Source: QALR01 sp045124015 (lineage in GTDB: Bacteria > Bacillota > Clostridia > Oscillospirales > CAG-272). Taken from it: a stretch of 19,094 nt of DNA. Made by a program: the position numbers and the translations under genes. Shown one piece after another: positions 8,342-15,285 of this stretch. A model generated the notes under the pieces. It was not told where the DNA came from, made no database searches, and was given only the letters and a program-made list of their open reading frames with translations. Within the stretch, counting starts at the first letter, position 1, and each line of letters starts with the position of its first letter. The DNA lies in contig JBGVLA010000034.1 in NCBI GenBank assembly GCA_045124015.1, forward strand, positions 1 through 19,094, given 5' to 3'.

Positions 8342-9379
8342 ATGATTATGAACATGAACTTCATCGGTAAACTCCCGATTCCGCAGGAAATCAAAAAGCA
8401 GTACCCCATTACCCCCGAGCTTGAAGCAATCAAGGCGGAACGCGACGTAGAAATCAAAAAGGTATTCACAGGTGAATCCGACAAATTCATTCTCGTCATC
8501 GGTCCCTGCTCCGCAGACCGCGAAGACAGCGTTCTTGATTACATCTCCAGACTCCGCAATGTTCAAGAGAAAGTAAAGGATAAGATCCTCATCATTCCCC
8601 GTATCTACACAGGTAAACCCCGTACCACAGGCGACGGCTACAAGGGTATGCTCCACCAGCCCAATCCCGATGAAAAGCCCGACCTTATCAAGGGTATCAT
8701 CGCCATTCGTGAGCTTCATATGCGTGCGCTCCGCGAAACAGGCTTCACTTGTGCGGACGAAATGCTCTACCCCGATAACCATCGTTACCTCAATGACCTT
8801 ATCGGTTATGTTGCTGTCGGTGCACGTTCCGTCGAAAACCAGGAACACCGTCTCACAGCCAGCGGTCTCAACGTTCCCGTCGGCATGAAGAACCCCACAT
8901 CGGGTGATATCTCCGTCATGATGAACTCCATCACAGCCGCACAGCACGCTCATGCGTTCATCTACCGCGGTTGGGAGGTTCAGAGTACAGGTAACCCCCT
9001 TGCACACGCAATTCTCCGTGGCTACGTTGACGAGAAGGGTCATTCCTTCCCGAACTACCACTACGAAGATCTTCTCGGTCTTGCAGACGCATATGCGGCT
9101 AAGAATCTTCAGAATCCTGCCGTTATCGTGGATACCAACCACGCAAACTCCGGCAAAAAATATCTTGAACAGATTCGTATTGCAAAAGATGTTCTTCATA
9201 GCTGCCGCCAGAACGCTGACATCAACAAGCTCGTCAAGGGCTTCATGATCGAAAGCTACATCGAAGATGGCGCACAGAAGATCGGCGAAGGCGTATACGG
9301 CAAGTCCATCACAGACCCCTGCCTCGGTTGGGAAAAGACCGAACGCTTGATCTACGATATTGCAGATCTCAGAGTTTGA
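8342..9379 (+). CDS. aroF: 3-deoxy-7-phosphoheptulonate (DAHP) synthase, class I
   Basis: This enzyme condenses PEP with erythrose 4-phosphate in the first, normally feedback-controlled, step of the pathway. The 345-residue length and motifs match the AroF/G/H family: metal ligands Cys56 (GPCS), His267 (DTNHANS), Glu304 (MIESY) and Asp325 (TDPCLGW), and the PEP site around Lys92 in PRIYTGKPRTTG. It is the last gene of the operon, 26 nt after tyrA, with AAGGATGG before ATG 8342; in-frame ATGs at 8348 and 8354 fit the site less well. Codon use is strongly biased: no TTA, CTA or TCA codon occurs in the whole gene, suggesting higher expression than its neighbours. Which amino acid inhibits it cannot be told from sequence. 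Confidence 0.95.
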   Translation: MIMNMNFIGKLPIPQEIKKQYPITPELEAIKAERDVEIKKVFTGESDKFILVIGPCSADREDSVLDYISRLRNVQEKVKDKILIIPRIYTGKPRTTGDGYKGMLHQPNPDEKPDLIKGIIAIRELHMRALRETGFTCADEMLYPDNHRYLNDLIGYVAVGARSVENQEHRLTASGLNVPVGMKNPTSGDISVMMNSITAAQHAHAFIYRGWEVQSTGNPLAHAILRGYVDEKGHSFPNYHYEDLLGLADAYAAKNLQNPAVIVDTNHANSGKKYLEQIRIAKDVLHSCRQNADINKLVKGFMIESYIEDGAQKIGEGVYGKSITDPCLGWEKTERLIYDIADLRV

Positions 9380-9391
9380 TTTTTTACAAAC

Positions 9392-9428
9392 AAAACGGAG
9401 TGGATTCCTCATGAATCCACTCCGTTTT
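9392..9428. terminator. bidirectional intrinsic terminator between the convergent operons
   Basis: A perfect 16-bp stem (AAAACGGAGTGGATTC at 9392-9407, complement at 9413-9428) encloses a 5-nt loop. On the + strand it ends in TTTT followed by ATTTGT. On the - strand it ends in TTTT followed by GTTTGT and then a further T run. It lies 12 bp after the DAHP synthase stop and 27 bp beyond the rex stop, so it can end both transcripts. Confidence 0.92.
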
Positions 9429-9455
9429 ATTTGTATCAGGGCTTATTTGCCCACT

Positions 9456-10094
9456 TTATATCTCTTCGTTTAACTTCTTTGCAAGATTGCTGGAAAGAAC
9501 CGCAAGCGAAGATGCCATATTTTCATTTTTTATGATAATATGCTCCGGAATCTCCAAGTGAGCGGGAGCAAAGTTCCATACAGCAAGAATACCTGCCTTG
9601 ATCAGCGCATCACAAGCGGACTGCGCGTGCATCGCAGGAACGGTAATAATGCCAATATGTACTTTTGTCTCTTTACAAAAATCCAAAAGCCTCTCCATGG
9701 AATAGATCGGTTTTCCCGATTCAACCTTCCCTGCCTTCAATGGATCTACATCAAACGCCGCAAGGATCTTTAAGCCTGATTGGGAAAAGCCTCCATATCC
9801 AAGGAGTGCGCATCCAAGTTTTCCTGCACCGATGATGATGGCGTTATTGACATTATTATATCCGAGCGCTTCCTCAATCTGCTTGATAAGCTCTCCGATA
9901 TGATAACCAATCTTCGGTTTTCCGGAGGAAGATACCGACGCAAGGTCCTTGCGTACCTGCACTTCTCCAAAACCCAACGCCATCGCGATCGTTGTTGCGG
10001 ATACATAAGAGGTGTTCGCTCCTTGGGATTTCAAATAATCAAGATAAATAGGCAATCTTTGAATCGTCGCAACGGATATTTCATTTTGAGCCAT
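9456..10094 (-). CDS. rex: redox-sensing transcriptional repressor Rex
   Basis: Rex is a dimeric repressor that leaves its operators when the NADH/NAD ratio rises and commonly controls fermentation genes. The 212-residue protein has an N-terminal winged helix (about 1-75, with ATIQRLP and the recognition segment VQVRKDLA), a Rossmann domain with GAGKLG, and an acidic residue after strand two in AFDVDP, as expected for NAD(H) binding. A C-terminal swapped helix follows the WNFAP segment. Two starts are possible. ATG 10094 has GGAG 6 nt away; ATG 10106 has AAGG 5 nt away and adds four residues. The first has the stronger site and matches the family N terminus better. It lies downstream of pckA on the same strand. 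Confidence 0.94.
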   Translation of the reverse strand: MAQNEISVATIQRLPIYLDYLKSQGANTSYVSATTIAMALGFGEVQVRKDLASVSSSGKPKIGYHIGELIKQIEEALGYNNVNNAIIIGAGKLGCALLGYGGFSQSGLKILAAFDVDPLKAGKVESGKPIYSMERLLDFCKETKVHIGIITVPAMHAQSACDALIKAGILAVWNFAPAHLEIPEHIIIKNENMASSLAVLSSNLAKKLNEEI

Positions 10095-10141
10095 AAAACT
10101 CTCCATAGCCGCCTTTGACGGCTTTCAAAAATTTTCTTCGT

Positions 10142-10177
10142 ATCATCCAAACAGAGCTAAAACTCTGTTTGGATGAT
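10142..10177. terminator. strong hairpin between pckA and rex, probable terminator or attenuator
   Basis: A perfect 15-bp stem (10142-10156 with 10163-10177) encloses a 6-nt loop. It lies 34 bp downstream of the pckA stop and about 50 bp before rex. On the - strand, the sense strand of both genes, the stem is followed by ACGAAG and only then a T run, so termination there is probably partial. On the + strand it is followed directly by TTTTGGTTT, a better U tract, although no + strand gene ends here. It likely limits pckA read-through into rex and blocks antisense transcription. Confidence 0.65.
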
Positions 10178-10211
10178 TTTGGTTTACACGTTAATTGAAG
10201 CGATCTTGTAA

Positions 10212-12002
10212 TTAAGCAAGAGCTGCTTTGAGGTTTTCGAGCTGAGTTCTGAGCTCTGCAGGAAGCTTGTCGCCAAACTTCTTGTAGTGTTCTTCGATTT
10301 CAGCTGCTTCTTTTGTCCAAACGTCCTTATCAACGGTAAGGATGGATTTGAGTGTTTCGATATCGAAACCTTCGAGGTCTGTAAGGTCGATGTCTTCAGG
10401 CTTCGGAACATAACCGATAGGTGTTTCAACAGCGTCAACTTTGCCTTCGCAACGAGCGAGGATCCAGTTAAGAACTCTCATGTTGTCGCCAAAGCCCGGC
10501 CATACGAAGTTGCCTTCGTCGTCGGTACGGAACCAGTTAACGTTGAAGATCTTAGGTGCTTTGTCGCCGAGTTTTTCACCCATAGCGAGCCAATGTGCGA
10601 AGTAGTCGCCCATGTGGTAACCGCAGAAAGGAAGCATTGCCATCGGGTCGCGACGAACAACACCAACTGCGCCTGCAGCAGCAGCAGTTGTTTCGGAAGC
10701 CATAGAGGAACCTACGAATACACCGTTCTTCCAGTCTTTGGACTGATATACGAGCGGAGCGCACTTAGCACGACGGCCACCGAAGATGATCGCGGAGATC
10801 GGAACGCCTGCGCCCTTGTCAAATTCAGAGGAGATGCAGGGGCAGTTTACAGCAGGAGCTGTGAAACGGGAGTTCGGATGAGCAGCATAAGTGGACTTAT
10901 CAGCCTTTACGAACATAGAGGGATTCCAAGGATTGCCCTTCCATTCCGTTGCGTTCTGAGGAGGATTCTTGTCAAGACCTTCCCACCAAACGGTGTTATC
11001 ATCGTTGTTGATAGCAACGTTTGTGAAGATGGTGTTCTTCTTGGTGGAAGCGAGAGCGTTGTAGTTGGATTTTGCGTTGGTGCCGGGAGCTACGCCGAAG
11101 AAGCCGTTTTCAGGGTTGATAGCATAAAGTCTGCCATCAGCACCGATACGCATCCAAGCGATATCGTCGCCAACAGTCCATACCTTGTAGCCCTTTTCGC
11201 GGAGGTATGCGGGAGGAATCATCATTGCGAGGTTGGTCTTACCGCAAGCAGAGGGGAATGCAGCTGCAACATACTTAACTTCGCCTTCAGGATTTTCTAC
11301 GCCGAGGATAAGCATGTGTTCAGCCATCCAGCCTTCTTTCCAGCCCTGGTAAGAAGCGATACGGAGAGCGAAGCACTTTTTACCGAGAAGAACATTACCG
11401 CCGTAAGCAGAGTTTACGGAGATGATGGTGTTGTCTTCGGGGAACTGGCAGATATATCTCTTTTCGGGGTCAACGTCGCATTTTGCGTGGAGACCTCTTA
11501 CCCAGTCGTTGGAATCACCAAGAACGGTGAGAACTTCCTTGCCAACACGGGTCATGATCGCCATGTTAAGAACAACGTAGATGGAGTCAGTTACTTCGAT
11601 ACCTGCTTTTGCAAGAGGAGAACCGATAGGACCCATGGAGAAAGGAATGATATACATGGTTCTGCCCTTGTATGTGCCGCGAGCGATATCGTAGAGCTTA
11701 GCGTACATTTCCTTGGGGTCGCACCAGTTGTTTGTGGGGCCTGCGTTTTCTTTTTCTCTGGAGCAGATGAAGGTTCTGTCTTCAACACGAGCAACGTCGT
11801 TGGGTTTTGTTCTGTGATAGTAGCAGCCGGGGAGCTTTTCTTCGTTGAGTTTGATCATTTCGCCGGTAGAAACAGCTTCTGCACGGAGTGCTTCGAGCTG
11901 TTCTTCGCTGCCATCGATAACAACAACGTTATCGGGGGTGAGAAGAGCTTTCATGTCTTCGATCCAAGCGAGAACGGTGGGATTGGTAGTAAATCTGTTC
12001 AT
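10212..12002 (-). CDS. pckA: phosphoenolpyruvate carboxykinase (GTP)
   Basis: This enzyme interconverts PEP plus CO2 plus GDP with oxaloacetate plus GTP. The 596-residue length and the kinase loop AFPSACGKTN (248-257) identify the GTP class, distinct from the shorter ATP class. Other family marks are Arg77, the nucleotide/metal segment VGDDIAWM (277-284) and a full C-terminal lid domain. In a fermenter it can run in the carboxylating direction, conserving the PEP phosphate bond as GTP and feeding oxaloacetate toward malate, fumarate and succinate; the fumarate-reductase-type genes just upstream support that. The start follows AAAGGATAG, about 10 nt away. The gene lies 125 nt after the flavoprotein gene, so it may share that transcript or use its own promoter. 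The first 570 or so codons contain no TTA, CTA or TCA, a sign of high expression. Confidence 0.96.
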   Translation of the reverse strand: MNRFTTNPTVLAWIEDMKALLTPDNVVVIDGSEEQLEALRAEAVSTGEMIKLNEEKLPGCYYHRTKPNDVARVEDRTFICSREKENAGPTNNWCDPKEMYAKLYDIARGTYKGRTMYIIPFSMGPIGSPLAKAGIEVTDSIYVVLNMAIMTRVGKEVLTVLGDSNDWVRGLHAKCDVDPEKRYICQFPEDNTIISVNSAYGGNVLLGKKCFALRIASYQGWKEGWMAEHMLILGVENPEGEVKYVAAAFPSACGKTNLAMMIPPAYLREKGYKVWTVGDDIAWMRIGADGRLYAINPENGFFGVAPGTNAKSNYNALASTKKNTIFTNVAINNDDNTVWWEGLDKNPPQNATEWKGNPWNPSMFVKADKSTYAAHPNSRFTAPAVNCPCISSEFDKGAGVPISAIIFGGRRAKCAPLVYQSKDWKNGVFVGSSMASETTAAAAGAVGVVRRDPMAMLPFCGYHMGDYFAHWLAMGEKLGDKAPKIFNVNWFRTDDEGNFVWPGFGDNMRVLNWILARCEGKVDAVETPIGYVPKPEDIDLTDLEGFDIETLKSILTVDKDVWTKEAAEIEEHYKKFGDKLPAELRTQLENLKAALA

Positions 12003-12060
12003 TTGTAATCTATCCTTTCAAAATAAAATTACGAAAAATATATACATAAGTCTTTCAAAT

Positions 12061-12106
12061 GTCCTTGCGGTCCTCCCAAAGTCGCGAGCGGAAGACCGCA
12101 TGGGAC
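12061..12106. other. interrupted hairpin in the flavoprotein-pckA gap
   Basis: GTCC and TGCGGTC (12061-12072, one base between them) pair with GACCGCA and GGAC (12094-12106), an 11-bp stem with a 1x2 internal loop and a 21-nt apical loop. It lies between the flavoprotein stop and an AT-rich pckA leader (12003-12060). On the - strand no T run follows directly, so it is not a classical terminator. It may stabilise or separate the two messages, or mark a leader upstream of pckA. A TTGAAA element lies just downstream on the - strand, but no convincing -10 partner was found. Confidence 0.4.
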
Positions 12107-12127
12107 GTTCAAAAAACATTGTATCTT

Positions 12128-13741
12128 TTATTTTGCTTCAAATTTGGGGTTTCCATGTGTATAGGTCGGAAGAAGCTTCGGAGAAACGGTATCGGTTTCA
12201 AGACCTGCTTCTTTACGTTTAGCATCAAATGCGTCCATATGAGCCAAAGTAAGTGCGCCTACATTTACGGATTTTGCCTTTGCAGCAGCGGCTTTACCTG
12301 CATCTCTGCCGAATACGATGATATCAAGGAGGGAGTTACCCATAAGACGGTTACGTCCGTGGATACCGCCAACAACTTCGCCTGCGGCGAAGAGGTTCTC
12401 AACCTTGGTCATACAGTCAGCGTCAATGTCAAGACCGCCGTTCTGATAGTGAAGCGTGGGATATACGAGGATCGGTTCCTTGCGGATATCGATGCCGTAT
12501 TTGCCGAACATACGAAGCATAGCGGGGATTCTCTTTTCGATGGTACCTTCGCCATTCTTGAGTTCGATCATAGGAGTATCGAGCCATACGCCAATACCGT
12601 CAGAGGTTTCGATACCCTTGCCTCTTGCGTTGCATTCACGAATGATGGAAGCCGCAGATACATCGCGGGTTTCCAACGGGTGCATGAATACTTCGCCGTC
12701 GGCGTTAATGAGTTTTGCGCCAATGGAGCGAACCTTTTCGGTAACGAGTGCACCGAAGATCTGCTCGGGATATGCAGCGCCTGTCGGGTGATACTGAAGT
12801 GTATCAGCATAAAGAAGCTTTGCACCTACGCGGTAACCGAGGACGAGACCGTCAGCAGTTGCGCCATAGTGGTTGGAGGTCGGGAATCCCTGGTAGTGAA
12901 GACGACCTGCACCGCCTGTTGCGAGGATAACAGTCTTAGCCTTTGCTACGAGGAGCTCCTTGGTTTCCATATTCATCAGAACTGCACCTGCGCAGTTGCC
13001 GTTTTCATCGAGAATGAGTTCAACAGCAGCAGTAAAGTCAACAACCGGAATACCGCGGTTGATAACTTCGTCGCGGAGAGTTCTCATGATCTCAGCACCG
13101 GAGTAGTCCTTTGCAGCGTGCATTCTCTTACGAGACGTACCGCCGCCGTGGGTGGTAACCATCGTGCCGTCTTCGGTCTTATCGAATTCAACGCCGAGGT
13201 CATTGAGCCACTGGATCGCTTCGGGAGCTTCGCTTACGAGTTTATAAAGAAGTTCGGGCTTTGCAGCGAAATGTCCGCCGCCAAAAGCGTCGAGATAGTG
13301 AATTGCGGGAGAGTCGTTGGGTTTGTCAGCAGCCTGAATACCGCCTTCTGCCATCATGGTGTTTGCGTCGCCAATACGAAGCTTGGTAACGATCATCGCA
13401 GAAACACCTGCTTCGTTTGCTTCGATCGCTGCGGAAGCGCCTGCACCACCGCCACCGATGATAAGTACGTCGGTTTCGTAGTCGACCTTGGTAAGGTCAA
13501 CGTCAGACGCAGAGATACGGCTGTTTGCCTGCAAGAGCTCGCAAAGTTCGGTCGGAACCTTTTCGCCCTTGTTTTCACCGATGGAGAGAACCGCAAATTC
13601 ATTCTGTTTATAGTCGGGATGAAATTCAGCGAGAAGCGCTTCTTTTTCATCAGCAGTCATTCTGCGAGGTTCCATTTCCGCATTCGCAACGCGATTTGCG
13701 GCAACCTTTTTCATGGATTCCAGCATTTTCTCATTATACAT
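12128..13741 (-). CDS. soluble fumarate reductase / succinate dehydrogenase-type flavoprotein
   Basis: The 537-residue protein has an 85-residue N-terminal extension, then the FAD-binding domain (GGGGAG, 96-101) and a fumarate-reductase capping domain. All dicarboxylate residues line up with E. coli FrdA: His318 (QYHPTG), Thr334-Glu335, proton-shuttle Arg359 (TRD), His431 (LHYQNGG) and Arg465 (GRNRL). The position that carries the covalent FAD histidine in membrane enzymes is Asn127 (ANTMMAEGG), so FAD should be non-covalent. These residues point to fumarate/succinate. L-aspartate oxidase shares much of this site but has no iron-sulfur partner, which this protein has immediately upstream. No signal peptide or membrane segment is seen. 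GGAGG lies 9 nt before ATG 13741. No TTA, CTA or TCA codon occurs. Other acids such as acrylate or urocanate derivatives are possible substrates but less likely. Confidence 0.85.
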   Translation of the reverse strand: MYNEKMLESMKKVAANRVANAEMEPRRMTADEKEALLAEFHPDYKQNEFAVLSIGENKGEKVPTELCELLQANSRISASDVDLTKVDYETDVLIIGGGGAGASAAIEANEAGVSAMIVTKLRIGDANTMMAEGGIQAADKPNDSPAIHYLDAFGGGHFAAKPELLYKLVSEAPEAIQWLNDLGVEFDKTEDGTMVTTHGGGTSRKRMHAAKDYSGAEIMRTLRDEVINRGIPVVDFTAAVELILDENGNCAGAVLMNMETKELLVAKAKTVILATGGAGRLHYQGFPTSNHYGATADGLVLGYRVGAKLLYADTLQYHPTGAAYPEQIFGALVTEKVRSIGAKLINADGEVFMHPLETRDVSAASIIRECNARGKGIETSDGIGVWLDTPMIELKNGEGTIEKRIPAMLRMFGKYGIDIRKEPILVYPTLHYQNGGLDIDADCMTKVENLFAAGEVVGGIHGRNRLMGNSLLDIIVFGRDAGKAAAAKAKSVNVGALTLAHMDAFDAKRKEAGLETDTVSPKLLPTYTHGNPKFEAK

Positions 13742-13755
13742 AAAATCGGTCCTCC

Positions 13756-14430
13756 TTATTTTTCGATCTCTCTATTGTTATAGAGTTCTTTCATTTCGGA
13801 AATCGGTTTCTGCATCAAAGCTTCCAAAAGTTCCTGGAATGTACCGTCTTTGATTTCCTGAACGCGATTTTCGAGATGAGCCGATTTCGGTGCAAGATAT
13901 TTACCATTCAAACGTCTTGCAAGAAGAGCGACCTGCGGATGAGAAATGCCTGCAGGACAACGGGAAGAACATACGCCGCACATAACGCAGTCAAAGGATT
14001 CTTCTGCGCATTTTTCGTATTCGCCTCTCTGAGCGAATGCGATGTACTGCATAACATTGAGTTCCTGTGTGCAAGCCTTGGTGCAGGCGTTGCAACCGAT
14101 ACAGCTATAAATTTCAGGATAAAGCTGCATCATGATCTGTTCTGTCGGTTTTACTTTTTCAATGTCGTAAACCTTCTTTTCGAGGGGGAAGAAAGGAAGG
14201 GTTGCAACATACATATCGTTTTCAACCTTGGTCTGGCAAGCAAGGCAGGATTTGAGTTCGTTTTGACCTTTGATTCTGTAGATCGTAGCACACGCGCCGC
14301 AGAAACCGTTACGGCAACCGCAACCGCGAACGAGCTGATAACCTGCATATTCCATCGCACCCATGATGGTGAGGTTGGACGGAACTTCATACTTTTTGCC
14401 AAAGAGATAGACATTCACCATATTTTCCAT
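13756..14430 (-). CDS. fumarate reductase-type iron-sulfur subunit (2Fe-2S plus two 4Fe-4S)
   Basis: This 224-residue protein resembles SdhB/FrdB. An N-terminal plant-type 2Fe-2S domain has Cys39, Cys44, Cys47 and Cys62 (with extra Cys37 and Cys65). A helical ferredoxin domain has two complete cubane motifs, Cys110/113/116/120 and Cys148/151/154/158. Classical FrdB has one 4Fe-4S and one 3Fe-4S because one cysteine is replaced; here both sets have four. The CCG domains of archaeal thiol:fumarate reductase TfrB are absent, as is the usual membrane-anchor partner. It should carry electrons to the flavoprotein encoded 14 nt downstream. The start at 14430 is set by GGAGG 10 nt upstream. The cubane half resembles HdrC, which fits the HdrA-linked operon. 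Confidence 0.88.
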   Translation of the reverse strand: MENMVNVYLFGKKYEVPSNLTIMGAMEYAGYQLVRGCGCRNGFCGACATIYRIKGQNELKSCLACQTKVENDMYVATLPFFPLEKKVYDIEKVKPTEQIMMQLYPEIYSCIGCNACTKACTQELNVMQYIAFAQRGEYEKCAEESFDCVMCGVCSSRCPAGISHPQVALLARRLNGKYLAPKSAHLENRVQEIKDGTFQELLEALMQKPISEMKELYNNREIEK

Positions 14431-14454
14431 TTCAAATGATCCTCCGTTTCAAGA

Positions 14455-15285
14455 TTAATATTCATCCGGAAGCTCGGAAAGTTCATCCATCCGGAATACG
14501 GGACCGTCTTTGCAGACGTACTTGGAACCGATGTTGCATCTACCGCATTTACCGATACCGCATTTCATCTTGAGTTCCATGGTTGTGAAGATCTGCTTTT
14601 CATCAAAACCGCATTCCTTAAGTCCTGCAAGCGTGAACTTGATCATGATAGGAGGTCCGCACATGATAACGGTTTTGTCTGTGGAGAAATTCAGTTCCTT
14701 AACATAGTTCGGAACAAAGCCAACGTGTCCGTCCCAGTTTTCCTGTTCACGGTCGATGGTAAGGTGTACGTTTACGTCTTTTTCGTCGGGGCTCATCCAT
14801 TCGCTGACGATCTCATCATAGAATGCGAGGTCTTCCTTGGAACGAGAACCGTATACGATGTCGATCTTACCGTAACGATCACGGTAATGACGGCAGTAGT
14901 TGATAACGGAACGAACGGGGGCAAGACCTACACCGCCGGCAATGATGAGAAGATCCTTGCCAACGAAAGCATCGTCTACGGGGAAAGCATTTCCGTAAGG
15001 ACCGCGAACTGTAATTTCCTGACCGGGTTCGATCATGTGGAGCCAAGTGGTAAGGCAACCGCATTTTTTGATTTCAAATTCCATGTAATCTTCATTTGTG
15101 GGAGAAGATGTAATGGAAAACATAGCTTCACCGATGCCGGGGAGAGATACCATCGCACACTGACCGGGTTTATGGATGAAAGGCTTTTTGCCGTCTCTGC
15201 CGACAACGCGGAAGTTTTTAATATCGGGGGTGTCGAGTTTTACTTCTGTAACGACACCGATTACGGGAATAAGGGTTTCGTTCAT
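14455..15285 (-). CDS. flxA: FAD/NAD-binding oxidoreductase, FlxA-like
   Basis: A 276-residue ferredoxin-NADP-reductase-fold protein. FAD contacts are FSITSSP (56-62) and GPYGN (95-99). The nucleotide site has AGGVGLAPVRS (116-126) and CGPPIMI (209-215). A C-terminal 2Fe-2S site uses Cys242, Cys247, Cys250 and Cys258. Members of this group are the NAD(P)H entry subunits of Flx (Flox) complexes, cytoplasmic hydrogenases and anaerobic sulfite reductase (AsrB). No hydrogenase or sulfite reductase catalytic subunit is present, and FlxB-, FlxC-, FlxD- and HdrA-like genes precede it, so the Flx role fits best: oxidising NADH and passing electrons toward HdrA. Its ATG overlaps the flxB-like stop by 4 nt, and it is 24 nt from the next gene. 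Confidence 0.85.
   Translation of the reverse strand: MNETLIPVIGVVTEVKLDTPDIKNFRVVGRDGKKPFIHKPGQCAMVSLPGIGEAMFSITSSPTNEDYMEFEIKKCGCLTTWLHMIEPGQEITVRGPYGNAFPVDDAFVGKDLLIIAGGVGLAPVRSVINYCRHYRDRYGKIDIVYGSRSKEDLAFYDEIVSEWMSPDEKDVNVHLTIDREQENWDGHVGFVPNYVKELNFSTDKTVIMCGPPIMIKFTLAGLKECGFDEKQIFTTMELKMKCGIGKCGRCNIGSKYVCKDGPVFRMDELSELPDEY

Noticed and set aside
8186..9412. 408-codon open frame on the - strand
   Set aside because: Antisense to DAHP synthase and also running through the terminator; no domain or sensible start context.
10180..10197. Weak Rex-box-like sequence between pckA and rex
   Set aside because: TGGTTTA, four bases, TTAATTG matches only about 9 of 14 positions of the usual Rex operator; too poor to call, although autoregulation of rex would be plausible.
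10287..12008. 573-codon open frame on the + strand
   Set aside because: It is codon-aligned antisense to PEP carboxykinase, which has all family motifs. The antisense product is Cys/Val/Phe-rich with no recognisable domain and is explained by missing TTA, CTA and TCA codons.
12128..13741. L-aspartate oxidase (NadB) reading of the flavoprotein
   Set aside because: The substrate site is similar, but the partner iron-sulfur gene 14 nt upstream, the long N-terminal extension and the absence of nadA/nadC favour a fumarate-reductase-type enzyme.
12059..13783. 574-codon open frame on the + strand
   Set aside because: Antisense to the flavoprotein, for the same reason; no domain is seen.
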